From: Usnea hakonensis
Lineage: Eukaryota; Ascomycota; Lecanoromycetes; Lecanorales; Parmeliaceae
Direction: 5' to 3'
DNA length: 64,000 nt
Assembly (NCBI GenBank): GCA_013423325.1
Contig: BLJB01000073.1
Location: 210,826 to 274,825, forward strand
Shown: positions 32,627-43,985 of the stretch, piece after piece
Numbering within the stretch: the stretch's first letter is position 1
Layout of the letters: each line of letters begins with the position of its first letter
The notes under the pieces: model-generated
The model's database searches: none
Told to the model about the DNA's origin: nothing
What the model saw: only the letters and a program-made list of their open reading frames with translations
Position numbers and translations under genes: made by a program

Positions 32627-33967
32627 TTAATCTCTTGTCCCTGGGGTACCCTCTTTAGCACTGGTTTCGTATTGAGTGTACAGATCGGATCGCTTGGCTG
32701 CTTTGTCTTTTCTTTTCAAACGTACACGCATAGCTTCCTTGGCTTCTTCGATGAAAGTAATTGGCAGTCTCCGGCGATCCTTATCAGCGCCAATTATACT
32801 TCCACTAGTCTCCAAGTACCTCTTTGCAAAAGCTTCCCAAAGCCTCTCATCCGGGCTGCCTATGATAGTAGACGGGCGAGGGTAGTATGGATCGTTATCG
32901 AAGAATCGCTTCACGGCTTGGGACACCCCCTCCTCATCCATCGAAATTGGCTGGCACTGATTGAAGTCGAGCAGCCACATATGAGTGGCCGCAGCCTGCG
33001 GCTGTACTGCATCTACACCCGTAGTGGAGTCTCTCTCCAGTCGTTTCAATTCTTCTAAAGCGGGAATTGGATCCCGCGCAAGACAGGGAGGTCCACCAAG
33101 GACGAACTCTACATCCGCTGCGTCAATTTGTGCCTCCCAGTGCATGATGGCCAGGACATCCGCCATCTGAAGAGCATAGTAGGAGCAGTCAAGCTCTAAG
33201 TCTTCCATTTGATCAAGGCATAATTTAAAATTCCGTAGACTGAAGTATTCCACCTTCTCCTTGACACGGATAGTAGAGTGCCGCCGTCTACCCAAGTACG
33301 GCCTTATGAGACAGTCCTTATTGCTATCCTGAAGCATTGCGTTGACACCCAGACCTTCTGGGCAATACTCATTGATGAGTGCATGCCTGGCAACCATATG
33401 GATGGGAGGAATGCGCTCCGAGCGTAGCAAGTTCTCTGGATAGCGTAATTCCTTTGGGAATAGGCGCTCATTGACCGCCCACCATCTATTGTCTCCTTTA
33501 CTGATGTAGCCAGCACAACGCGGCACGTGTACAGCCAGTGGCCGTACACCGTGCTTAACATAGCGCGCAAAAGATTCTTCAACCGTCCTGTGCATGATCA
33601 ACTCGTTCCACAGTCGGCAATTGTCCGCAAGAGCTCCGTTGTTGACTGCTCTTTTCAACACCTGACTAGTCCCATGCTGTTCATAGACAATGCCACAGGA
33701 ACCCCATCCGATTGCACGAAGTCCGAGCTCGGAGTGGCGCTCTGTCACAGTCATCGACCAGGGAGGTTTCTTGGCTGCCTCATCACGCCGGGCAATTGAC
33801 TGTAATCTTTCATAGTGATGCACCAGCGAGAGGGGGATGCCTGACGTGATGCATTCAAGACAGAGGATCTTGCGGAGGATTTCCTTGGGCGTATCGAAGA
33901 TGCGAATCATATAAGAGCCGGGAAGTTCTTGCGATAATCTATCCTGATCTCCCCAGGTCGAATCCAT
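32627..33967 (-). CDS. DUF3669-domain protein
   Basis: A single exon encodes 446 residues. The C-terminal half carries the fungal DUF3669 signature (YFSLRNFKLCLDQMEDLELD, ALQMADVLAIMHWEAQIDAADVEFVLGG), often annotated loosely as a zinc-finger protein. The overall order resembles an aminoglycoside-phosphotransferase or kinase-like fold: a Gly-rich segment AIGWGSCGIVYEQ with a following VLKRAV lysine, and late MWLLDFNQC resembling the DFG-like position. Whether it is catalytic is unknown; this is inference from layout. Members are lineage-expanded in filamentous fungi. Start: the ATG at 33967 gives MDSTWGDQD; no upstream in-frame alternative looks better. GWT1 lies 290 bp upstream on the same strand. 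Confidence 0.85.
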   Translation of the reverse strand: MDSTWGDQDRLSQELPGSYMIRIFDTPKEILRKILCLECITSGIPLSLVHHYERLQSIARRDEAAKKPPWSMTVTERHSELGLRAIGWGSCGIVYEQHGTSQVLKRAVNNGALADNCRLWNELIMHRTVEESFARYVKHGVRPLAVHVPRCAGYISKGDNRWWAVNERLFPKELRYPENLLRSERIPPIHMVARHALINEYCPEGLGVNAMLQDSNKDCLIRPYLGRRRHSTIRVKEKVEYFSLRNFKLCLDQMEDLELDCSYYALQMADVLAIMHWEAQIDAADVEFVLGGPPCLARDPIPALEELKRLERDSTTGVDAVQPQAAATHMWLLDFNQCQPISMDEEGVSQAVKRFFDNDPYYPRPSTIIGSPDERLWEAFAKRYLETSGSIIGADKDRRRLPITFIEEAKEAMRVRLKRKDKAAKRSDLYTQYETSAKEGTPGTRD

Positions 33968-34257
33968 TTGTTACCTCAAATGCGAATCTTGCTGTATGCT
34001 GCCTTGAATATAGAACAACAATTTTCGAATTATAAATTCTAGGATAGGCAATTCTGTCACCGCGATAAATTTCCCTGTCGTTTGTTAGAGCACAGGACAA
34101 TAAGTCGAGAAGATTACGATGTTGGGGATTTTGTACCATAGTATATTTGTGACTCATGCTGAATACCGCAGCATTCTTTCTCCATTTGCGCAAGTTGTCA
34201 GGAAAGAGCCACCAACTCATAACCAATCGGAATATTCGACCTTATGAACAAAGTCAT

Positions 34258-35798
34258 TCACAACTTTATAGACAGGTCCCAAAAATCGAGCACTACAGCA
34301 ACAGCCGTGAGCAAAGTTGCGTACCCTACGAGAACAACCATGGCCATTGTCTGGCTCATGCGTAGAGTATCGAGTGTGAGATTGACGAACCCCGTCAGAA
34401 GATTTGCTAATAGGAATATTGCAAGTCCGTTGCGATTGAAAGCTTTCAATACTCGGCTAGTGGATATCTCGCATTCCTTCTCTTCCGATAATCGATCCGC
34501 TGCCATGTAAACACCAGGAAAGAACACCGTCTCGACAAGGCAAAATATCGCGATTTGGGCGCAATTAAAAGCTGACACCCATAAGACATACGGTTGATTA
34601 GCGAGACGGCGTGAAACCTGGAGAGCAAAGCCCTTGTTGTAAGAAGTCACCGAATAAAACAAAACGGTCCATAGCGCTGACCAAGACATTAAACGTATGA
34701 GCAATCGCTTTCTCTGCTGCAAACCCGATTCTAAGGTCGACTTCTGACTCGGATTTCGCGGCAGCACATCCAATCCGAGTGCTTGGCCTGCAAGGAAGAT
34801 CGCCAGATAGCCCCAGAATGAGAATAACCCTTCGCGGTTTTGACTTAAAAGGTCCGTCCTAGGAGCTGTGAGCATGTATGCTTTGAGTCTGGTGAATTCA
34901 AGAAGGGTTTGGTAGAGGCTGCTTATTAGGATTGACACCAATCCCGTATAAGGTACTACAGCAGACACAGATTGTAAGAGAGCTACAAATGGTGGCAGGA
35001 AGGCTAAAGTGAAGAAGAAGTTCCAATGTACACCGTACTCTGTCACATGTTCGGCATAGTCCAAACCCTTGACACTGTACAGTCGAATGAATCCAAGGAC
35101 GAGCAGGGGCAGCGACGCCCGAAAAGCAGCTTTGAACTGGGAGCCGAGAGGATGTATCTTGCCCGTAAGACGAGCATGCAAGATTGGCCGAGCAGAGACC
35201 AGCCCCGCAGAGAAAACGAAAGACCCTACGCCAACATCCATCAGAGACGTTCCCCAGGTCTCTACTTTTGCAAACCGTCTGGGAAAGACTTTGAAGTCCA
35301 CCGCGAGTATTGCCAAGCACGTCACCACCATCATACTTCCTCTGTAGATTGTGATGAACGGCCGTATCGACAGCGGCTTGAGTTCCTCCTTCTCGCGTGT
35401 AGATTCTGCCGGTTTGGTCGCGAGAGGTTTCAAGTGTCTCTTACGGTGACCAGTTGCGGAGGGTAAGACGCAGAGGAGGACTGCAGGAAAGACCAGAAGG
35501 GCGTTGAGTAGGATCGTATTCGAAGAGTAAACTGTGATGGCGAGCAAAATACCTCCAACGTTGAGCAGCAGATCTGCGAGAAAAGCTGGCGGACCGTACT
35601 TCAAGAAGTAGCCTTGACGTGACTGAAGGGCTGCCCACAGCAGGTATGAGGCCTACAAATTTTATTTCAGTAATAGGAACAGCTGTTCAAGGCCAGACTC
35701 ACCGGAGCGACAGCTGTAACCCAATTGATCTCAGAGACGGTACCTCCAGAGAGGTTGGAAACGAAGTTCTCCTTCAGTGTCTTGTAGCTCTGTGCCAT
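34258..35798 (-). CDS. GWT1: GPI-anchor inositol acyltransferase, Gwt1
   Basis: Gwt1 (PIG-W) is the ER multi-pass enzyme that adds a fatty acyl chain to the inositol of GlcN-PI during GPI-anchor synthesis. Exons are 35703-35798 and 34258-35652 (49-nt intron, GTGAGT donor, ATTACTGAA branch); 496 residues. The first exon, MAQSYKTLKENFVSNLSGG..., matches the family start exactly, so the ATG further inside exon 2 is not the start. About a dozen hydrophobic helices are visible. Family marks include EINWVTAVAP, DVGVGSFVFSAGLVSARP, the RASLPLLVLGFIRL block, YGVHWNFFFTLAFLPP (with a conserved His in the active region) and NREGLFSFWGYLAIFLAG. GWT1 supplies anchors for wall mannoproteins. Confidence 0.96.
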
Positions 35799-36066
35799 TG
35801 TACATTATTCAATTATGAGATAGAGGTAAGGACTATGTAGCTCAACTCTGCAGACTTGGTATACAACAGCTTGTATGAAGCCTCGATTGATTGATTGATT
35901 GATGGTCAAATCCATTTACAGAGAAGATGAAGCTATTCGGAAGAAAGCGGGCCGGTTCAGACGTCATTTTGAGAACAACTCATGGTCCATAGCTTTTACT
36001 TCTCTTCTACATCCACGCTCATGCTTTCCTCGATACCGCCATTACTGATCTTGATCTATTACAGTC
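35799..36066. promoter_or_regulatory. Divergent promoter, GWT1 / GFA gene
   Basis: This 268-bp region separates divergent ATGs at 35798 and 36067. It contains a GATT tetranucleotide repeat at about 35884-35903. No specific factor site is assigned. Confidence 0.4.
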
Positions 36067-36797
36067 ATGGATGAGAGAACCCCTCTTAGTGGCGCTTGTT
36101 CGTGCGGCCGAAATCACTACTTAATCCAGGTCCCATCGAATTCGCTAGAAACTTTACAAGTGCTCTACGATGACAGAGCAGAGCATAGTACGCTATCTTT
36201 CAACAGTCTTCGATCATCGTGCTCACTTGCAAAGCTCTTTCCCTCCGTGTGCCACTAGCTCAAATCCGCAGTACCACCTATGCCTTTTTCCCTGATGAAG
36301 CTCCCAGTACCATCAAACGTGTCTTTACACCTCGTCGCGCCCCGCATACAAAGCGTCATTTCTGTGGACTCTGCGGTACGTCAATCAGCCATTGGAGTGA
36401 AGAGACTCCGGAGGAAGCAGAGTGGATATACATGAACATTGGAAGTCTTCAGAGGGATAGCGTGGACCGTTTGGAGGACGCGGGACTTCTCCAAGGATCA
36501 GGGAGTGAAAACAGCAAAAGAATGCAGACGGGTAGTCCCGAAACAAAACAGATGGTCAACCCAGGTGAAGGTCGTGAAGTGCGGGGCACTCCTTGGTTTG
36601 AGGAGTTGATCCAGGGAAGCGAGCTGGGCAGAATCCAGAGAAGAGGAGGGCAAATTAGCTCAGACGGGTACACCACAGTGGAATGGGAGATTAGCGAGTA
36701 TGAGAGTAAAGAAGGCGATGTTCCAGTTGCAAGCGCAGGAAAAAGAAAGCTTGTGTCTCTGGATTCTGGGGAGAATGTGGAGATGAGGAGTGGATAA
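36067..36797 (+). CDS. GFA (formaldehyde-activating) domain protein
   Basis: This zinc-binding protein is of the Gfa-like fold (Mss4 type), named for the bacterial glutathione-dependent formaldehyde-activating enzyme; most fungal members have no known activity. Exons are 36067-36187 and 36235-36797 (47-nt intron, GTACGC donor, TGCAAAG acceptor); 227 residues. Zinc-ligand pairs visible are GACSCGRNH at the start and HFCGLCGTSISHW after the intron, while the middle CxxC pair of classical Gfa is absent. The sequence between them (VPLAQIRSTTYAFFPDEAP) follows a known fungal subfamily. The last 90 residues are charged and low-complexity. Splicing removes an in-frame stop that would end the protein after VCH. 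Confidence 0.85.
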
Positions 36798-37311
36798 ATA
36801 GCTGTGAGAGTTACGGTAGGCAATTCCAAGGGCCCTGACATCAAGAAAGAAGCTTTCATTCGTTACCTGGAGCACTCGGGTGTACGTGGTGTACCATTGC
36901 GAGCAGATTAGCCAGGCAAGCTCAAAGAAAGCGGCAGTCTGAGTTACCAATGCCCTCATTTTTACGCCAATCCTGGATGTCAGAAGGGAGTCATAGATTT
37001 GCAAATGATTGAACTTGCTCCAGGAAGTGTGTTGCGCAGCTGTATATTCTTCCTTGATCTTGTTGACCAAAAATTTGAGGATCTGTCCCATTTACAATAC
37101 CTGCCCTCTGACTTGACACCTGCGACCTCGACGTTATGGGAGAAATAATGTATCTTTATCTGGTAAGGCTGATTGTATGTGTTGATGGTCATCATTGAGT
37201 GGTGTTTATCTGACGCGTCTCTGCGGTGACTCTGATTGTATATTTTCGTTCACCCTTGACGTCAACACCTCGTGGATAATTCTCCTCTAAAGTTCTTTGT
37301 CTCTATGCGAC
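36798..37311. other. Intergenic
   Basis: No gene is seen. Minus-strand open frames here overlap the GFA gene antisense and match nothing. The right part should be the promoter of the 1142-residue protein gene. Confidence 0.45.
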
Positions 37312-40300
37312 ATGGGGACCTTAACCGATATCACAGCACGAGCTGGAAATACCATGAAGCGTCGATCGACATCTTCTATGGGATATCAGTCTCTTGAATC
37401 CCCGACATCAGCGAAGAAAGCGGCCCCAATAGAGAATTCGGCCAAATCGAAATCACCGCACTTCATGACACCAACCTTTTCGTCTTCATCACAGTCTGTT
37501 GCAGCGACCACTACTACACCCGTACCATTGACAAAGTCTAGTAAGGCGGAGGGTGGCAATGCGTGGATGAAGTCAGCAGCAAAACGCGTCGGTCTTCATC
37601 GCACCAGTAATGGCACACCTCGCTCTAAGAAAGAAGGGCCTTCTAAAACGCCCAAAACTATCAGCTTCCCAGACAAGGTATGCCATTCTTCATATCATTA
37701 CCAGTCACACTACTGACCTAATTAGCTTGCTACCCTGTCTAGCAGTGGAGTCTTAGACACTCCCCCTTCAATGAAATCGCAGGCAAAACAAGTTTCACCT
37801 GCGGATAAGCCTCTTCCAAATCCTCCGAGTGGTCAAGCCTGCAATCCTGACGATCTAATGGAATCCAAAACTCTCATTGACGCTAGCGATAAGCCCCTTC
37901 GCCGTCGCTCACCCCCTGGCATGGCGGTAGATGAAGAAGATTGGCCAGTTCTTTATCCAAAGCAGCTTACGAACCCCGGAACTCTTCAGCAGATGATGCG
38001 TGAGACTGGTTCGCAGTTGACGAAGCAGGCGGCGTTAGGACAGGAGGAGAGATATCCTGTCCTTGGCAATACCCTTCGTCAAGTTTCAGATGAGGAGCAG
38101 CTTCCCATATCCAGATACTCAGCGATGAACAAAATCCCTCGCAAGGAAGTCTCTTCGTCTGATCTCGGCAGATCTTCAAGCAGCAACAAAGACACAAGCA
38201 CAGGAAATGCTCATATCGACGACCCTTTCAGGGATGGGGTCTACGATTCAGGACCAGTTGTGCCTGCGAAATCCCCACGCACAGGATCAGAATCTCCATC
38301 CAATCTATCAGCTAGCGCCGCAGCTGTAGAGAAGTTAGCGCAAGAATCAAGGTCAACAATCGAGCCTCGTCAAACTCGTACCTCTTCCCTCCGTGCTCGC
38401 TTGTCTGCTGGTCAGCTAGTCAAAGACGGCCAAAACAAAGTCGTCGGCTTTACAGATTTTACCGCGACTCCTAACCCGGGCGTGAGCGCCACCCGACGAA
38501 ATAGTCTACGCGCTCGCAAAGAGGCCCAAGCTCATCGTTCTCTGACACCACCAAACCCTCTTGGCACAAATCTATCTAGCGACTCAGGTGGCGGCAATCG
38601 AGCCCAAACCAGTCGTTCTATTACGCCACCCGCAAGACCTGTCCCGCACTCGCTTCGTACCATTCCTTCTAAGGAATCAATTGGCGGCAATCGAGCCCCA
38701 GCGCAATTCGTAGCTGGTAGCCGACGTCCGAGTCATCCTCGTCGCCCAAGCAGTCGCGGTAGCCTTCGAAGCGATGCACGAGGACCGACTCCGCCTCTGC
38801 CGGCTGCATCTTCAAGCCAGCATGCACCAAGCCGACCTGCACCTGCAATACCTGCTTCCAAGAACGAGGACATCAGGCATGGGAAGCCTTCTGAGAAGGC
38901 TCATCATAACGCACCGGCAAGCCCACGTAAGAGCTTTATCCCTGTGCCCCGCCAGTCAATGTCGGACATGCCAGAACAGCCCATTGAGAACGATAAAGCT
39001 GAGGTCTCGGGTCCGAAAAAAACCGCGGTCAATGAAATGAAGAGGGAACCCCGCGATGAATTTGCAATCTTCGAGGGACAATCATCCTTGGACATGGTCA
39101 GGAACCTTGACCAGAGATTGTCAGAGATATCCTTAGACACGGCAAAAGACTTCAACCAAACTTATTCAGCAGGTCATCCCAGCCAAGCTTTGGTCGACAA
39201 CTATGGAGCCCATGGTCTAGAAGCTATTGAAGAGTCTCCCCAGCACGCGTACCAGCTGAAGCGTCTTTCTACTGCTTCTCCAGAATTTGGCCCAACCCTC
39301 AAGATCTCACCGTCTGCCGAACGATTTATCATGGGCCCTGACACCAAGAAAGAGAAGATTTTACTCAACAGTAAGAAGAGCAAAGACTTCGATCGCAACA
39401 CGAATAAAAACAATCAGCAAGACCGCCCCTCGTCCAGCCAAGGGCTCTCACGCCTGAGCTCTCGCGTTGGTTTGCTTGATACTAAAGCCAGGGAGAAGAA
39501 AGTGAAGAGTGCAGATCTCGGCAAAATCTCACCCGCCATTGACCATCCACTAAAGGGCTCTCATAAGCTGACACCACGGCTCAATCACGAGAGCACAGAT
39601 GTATCTTACAAAGGCTCTTCTAACCGTACTTCGCTCAATGAATCTTTCTTCGATGCACGTTCACAACTTCAGGCGAGCCCTGAAAAAGAAAGTGAGGTCC
39701 CTAGCCAAGACCCAAATGCAGCCGAGGAAGAGTCCCAGATCCCTCCGCTGGCAGAGGGTACTGGTGTTTCGAGTGATGAGATCCCTGCTCCTATTGGGCT
39801 CCTACCTACCGGTTCTCAGATTGAGAATAACGTTCAAACAGATTTCAAGCTCTCAGACGGAGAGAATTTCAACGAGAATACTGTGACTGTTGCCAAAGAT
39901 TACCCAGCGGATCCAATAGACAAAGACGATAATAGTTCTGTTATCCGCCTACCTTCGACTCCTGAGCAGGGTACTTCAAAGGCCACTGTCGACTCTGGTA
40001 GCCACCCACCGCGTAGCTCCTCTCGTCTCGCTCATCCCGACTTCACGGCAGGCAAGGACTCTCCAGTGTCGCTCCTATCCGCGGACAAGGGTCCGCCCAC
40101 TCCACCCAAAGACAAGCCCCAAGACTTTGATCGTCGTCAAAACAATCTGGGCTCACTGCGCGGCCATGGCACATCCCAACTCGACCTCTCCAACCAGGCC
40201 TCCAAACGAGACTCCACCGCTCGCGAGTCCAACAAATCTCAAGCATCTGCCTCCAAAGGTGGCCTTTCCATCTTCCGCGGTCTCTTTCACAAACGTTCCT

Positions 40301-40788
40301 CGGAGAACGAACCTCTGAAGTCTGCCAGTAAAAAACCACAATCCAAACCCACGGCCAAAAGCAACACCACCGGCAGTCCCCTCCCGGCCATATCGGATGT
40401 CCACCCAATCCACCGCCCAACTCTCGCCTCTTTGGCCCGTTCCACCGCCAGCACGCCCCGCCCCACCACCGCCGCAACCGCAACCCGTCCCGGCACCCCA
40501 GCAACCCCTTCCCCATTCTCGCCCCTCCCATCGGAAACCTCCTCCTCCACCCACCTCGCAATGGAACTTCTAGAACTCTCCCGCAAGGAACGCTCGTCAC
40601 CCAAAAAGGAAAAGCTACTCCAGCTCGGCAGCGTCATGGTCGAGGGCATCACGCAGGCGAGGAACGCGGAGAAGGCGATGGAGGAGGCGAAGCAGGCGGC
40701 CAGGAGGGCGGAGGTCGCGTATGCGCTTTGCAAGAGGAGTCTGAAGGAGGTGACGATGTTTGTGGAGGGTTGGAGGGGTGCGGATTGA
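37312..40788 (+). CDS. Large disordered Ser/Pro-rich fungal protein
   Basis: The function is unknown. Exons are 37312-37677 and 37726-40788 (48-nt intron, TACTGACCTAATTAG branch and acceptor); 1142 residues starting MGTLTDITARAGNTMKRR. Most of the chain is Ser/Pro/Lys/Arg-rich and without predicted domains, with many SP and TP sites (TPPNP, SITPPARP, PTPPKDKPQ) suited to kinase control. Near residues 210-290, two related blocks repeat the pattern GGNRA and RS.TPP. The C-terminal 80 residues form a charged helix or coiled coil with SVMVEGITQARNAEKAMEEAK, a block I recall from a widely conserved filamentous-fungal family. The coding strand is C-rich at 40.1-40.6 kb and flips to G-rich from about 40630 to the stop. 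Confidence 0.8.
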
Positions 40789-41912
40789 GATGGGGAAGAG
40801 AGGGAGGCCAGCATGGCTGGTGTGGTGTTATGATTGTCTGGAAAAGAATGGTCCAAATTGTTGAGATTCTTGACGGCTCGTCAGGTGTATGGCTCTTGTT
40901 CCTTACTTCACTTCTTCAGCCATTCTCCGGCACGCTTTTGTTCCCCCCTCCCCTTCTTTCTTTTCGTTCCTCTTTCTTGAGTATGAGGCTCACTGGTGTC
41001 TTTTTTCACCTACCTACCTGTTTGGCTTAGACGAGCCGGCCACTTGGTGATTGGATCATAATTGATCGAAAGAGCAAACTACTATTTCACTTCACTCATA
41101 GTCAGGCGACAGCTAGTCTTCTTGATCCATCAGCCCAGTGTCGTACTCGTACCTCTCTCTATATCCCTAACGAGAAATAAACAGAGCTGTAACAGATACG
41201 TTATGCCTCCTACTGTACCTAAAGTACATGGTATATCAAACCACCCTTCATCCCATAACCTAGATACAAACAAACACGTTTACACACCTACCAACCTATC
41301 CTCACACTTCATCTCATCCCCCTTTTCACTTACTCACCCAAGACCCAAGACAAAAGTAGTACCTACCCTATACTCCTAAACTACCTCTAGATCAAGATCC
41401 CCCCTAGGATCCTATCCTAGTAGACTAAGGAGTATTCAGGTGATAAAGTATATGCCAATACCTCCAATACGTATCATCTACCTACACGCCTCACCTCATT
41501 TACACTATACACGAACCATTCATTCCTTCCTTATAGGAAGTACCATCTGCTTACTACCTACTTTACGTACCTACCTTATCTTGTCTTATCCTATGAATAA
41601 TGTGGTCCTGATGGATTATCCCTACTTTACCTATCCTATCCTATCCTAGCCACCACCGCCATCACCAGCAGCAGCAGCCATTCAACCAATCTCTAGGCAC
41701 TTGCAAGTAAGGTAACCGAACTCTATTTACTACCTTTTTCTTCTTCATCCTAGAGAAAAACAGCAGGCATGTTTCCAGATTTATTAATCCACACCCTCTC
41801 TCCCCCCCCCCCTTCGGCCCCCCTTAGACAATCCCCTCCTCCCGTTCCTCATTGTTTCCAATCTAGCTAAAATAAAACAAGGAGCATCTCCCATCCTCAC
41901 TCTCCATCCCCT
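40789..41912. other. Intergenic, C/T-rich with TACCTA and TATCC words
   Basis: No gene is seen. From about 41110 the strand is rich in TACCTAC, CCTATCC and related words, with a short TATCC tandem at about 41625-41648. A pyrimidine-rich patch (41790-41830) contains a 10-base C run. This is the convergent 3' flank of two genes. Confidence 0.45.
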
Positions 41913-43226
41913 TTACTCCGTGACCGTCTTCTCCTTCGTCACAGCGTCCTCCTTCCCCACAGCGTCCTCCTTCACAGTCACATCCTCCTCCCCCTTCCCC
42001 GCTTCTTCTTCTTTCTTCACCTTCTCAGCACCATCAACAGCAACGGCATCTTTGGACCCTACATAGCGCAAAATCTGCACTTTCTCTAAACCTTTGAAGA
42101 TCTGGGTGTGAAGGACCCCGTCTGCGCCCTCGATCTGAATGCGGAGACCGCCATTGGTGCTGACGGGGCGGGCGTCGTTGGTGGTGGTCAGGGTCTCGGG
42201 GTCGAGCGTGGAGACGGGGGAGTGGGATTTTACTTTTCCTGAGGGGGGAGAGTTAGCGTTAGGGTTTTGGGATTGGGGGTTTAAAGAAACATGAGATGTT
42301 GGGGGAAAAAGAGAGTGGTAGAGGGAAGATTGAAAAGGGGATGGGAAGAGCGTACCTGGGTTGTCGATGGATTGGATGTAATCTCCGACGTGGATCTCGA
42401 TGGCGTAGATCGTGAGGGCTTTGTAATGATCTGGTGCTGCGGAGGGAGAGTCTGTTCTGGACTGGATAGAAGATTCCGTGCTGAGGCATAGTGCTGTGAT
42501 GGTGGTAAGATTTGAGAGATTGTCCAGAGATGACGTTTGGCGACGATGATGGTGGTTATTCTGTCTGGTTGATCGGTTGGGAGGGGTCGATGGATATCGA
42601 ACGTGTGGGACGTTGGTGGGTGGTGTTGTGGGAATTTCGGGATAAGGAGGGCTCTGATGGGAATGGAGGTATGGATCCGGGAATTGGTCGGTAGGTCCGC
42701 TATAGGCGTTGCTTAATTTGTCGTTCTGGCTGAGTAGGTGTGCTTGTACTGCTGCACGATATTCTGATAGCTCGAGAGGGTCAAAGGGACTGTAGCGATT
42801 TGGAGGATTATGGGAGGCTGCTGTTTGGGTAGCCGGAAGCTGGTTATTGGAGGAGTCTGGACCATCTCGGTCTGCGAGATAGAAGTTGTCATACCAAGTT
42901 CGGGTATGCTCTACCAAGGTCTGGTCTGAGCGACTGTCTGTTGCTGCCTGTGAAGTTGGAGACGCGACAAATTCCTGTGCATGCACATTCAAGTTTGATG
43001 GCTCCGTTGGGGGTGGGAGAGTGAACCCCTGAACTTGGGCAATATCCGTGAACCCCTGAGCTTGGGCGATATCCCATAGATGCTGTGTTACCCAACGTGT
43101 GTGTGCGGGTCCAGTCATATCTTCTGAATTGTCACGATGAAGACGGGATTCAATTCGGATGATATCGGAGAATTGATGGTGGAAGGCTGTTGACGGGCCA
43201 TTATCGGCGACTGATAGAGGAGCCAT
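41913..43226 (-). CDS. Hypothetical protein, acidic/basic C-terminus
   Basis: No family is recognised. Exons are 42356-43226 and 41913-42238; 398 residues. The 117-nt intron (GTACGC donor, CGCTAACTC branch, CTCAG acceptor) is a multiple of three and has no stop, so unspliced mRNA would encode a 437-residue form. The C-terminal part after the intron contains a small folded-looking segment (GGLRIQIEGADGVLHTQIF) and then a Lys/Glu-rich tail with repeated KEDAV units. Near residue 55 a nine-residue unit is duplicated (DIAQAQGFT, DIAQVQGFT), encoded by two 27-nt copies at 43021-43047 and 43048-43074 that differ at two bases. The middle is Asn/Pro/Ser-rich. A START-like gene lies upstream on the same strand. 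Confidence 0.72.
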   Translation of the reverse strand: MAPLSVADNGPSTAFHHQFSDIIRIESRLHRDNSEDMTGPAHTRWVTQHLWDIAQAQGFTDIAQVQGFTLPPPTEPSNLNVHAQEFVASPTSQAATDSRSDQTLVEHTRTWYDNFYLADRDGPDSSNNQLPATQTAASHNPPNRYSPFDPLELSEYRAAVQAHLLSQNDKLSNAYSGPTDQFPDPYLHSHQSPPYPEIPTTPPTNVPHVRYPSTPPNRSTRQNNHHHRRQTSSLDNLSNLTTITALCLSTESSIQSRTDSPSAAPDHYKALTIYAIEIHVGDYIQSIDNPGTLFPSPFQSSLYHSLFPPTSHVSLNPQSQNPNANSPPSGKVKSHSPVSTLDPETLTTTNDARPVSTNGGLRIQIEGADGVLHTQIFKGLEKVQILRYVGSKDAVAVDGAEKVKKEEEAGKGEEDVTVKEDAVGKEDAVTKEKTVTE

Positions 43227-43985
43227 CTTGTGAGTTGAGTTGACCTGCTCGTTATCGCGTGGCAGATACTTGCCGATGTGTAAGACTTTAGGAAATAGAG
43301 CGAGCGAAGCTGTTTATGAGCTGTGGTCCTAGCAGAAGCATGGTGTTGTCTCGGAAAAGAAAGTATCTGGCGAGTAAGGACGTGGTGTTGACCTCTGAAG
43401 ACTCTTTGACAATTCAAAAATTGTTGCTTAGCAACGATGGTGGCAAATTGGGAAGGCGCTATCCGTGTTGAAGTGAATTCAGTGCTGCCAGAACTTGACC
43501 TTTAACACCAGGAGATAGCACAGAAATAGATTTAACGGCACAAAGTCCAACACAGTGGGCCCTTAGCAGACACAGCAACGCAGACTTCATCAGAACGATG
43601 TATTTTCCAAGCCACGGAGTCAATAAGCTGCCAGAAGGTAGAGGCAAAGGGGTCACTCCAATCACAAGAACATGTCTCTCCAGATAAAGGCATGGCCGAA
43701 TCCATCTGGCTCATCTGCTGCCATAGGTCTAAACAAAGAGAGGGTAGGACGATGGTATGCCCTCTTCCCTTCAATATCAGGAACCACAAGCGGACAAATT
43801 TCGTTTCAGCAATTCTCGATTCTTTACACAAATGCAGCAATTATTGAGCAGATCTTATTGAAGGTTCCCCCGTCGTTTAATAGCTTGTGCACGCTCTTGC
43901 TAGCCATGTGTGCCATCTAATTCATATCATACTATCGTACACTCCGTTGTATTTATGTGTGTCTGTTGCGTATCACCTATCCCTT
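43227..43985. other. Intergenic; possible coding relic
   Basis: Two overlapping minus-strand frames at 43532-43840 and 43459-43665 read like one protein broken by a frameshift (for example WQLIDSVAWKIHRSD in one, SPGVKGQVLAALNSL in the next). I cannot name a family. It may be a degraded gene or chance. Confidence 0.3.

Noticed and set aside
40043..40600. Minus-strand Gly/Trp/Arg-rich open frames (about 185 codons)
   Set aside because: They are antisense shadows of the C-rich end of the 1142-residue protein gene.
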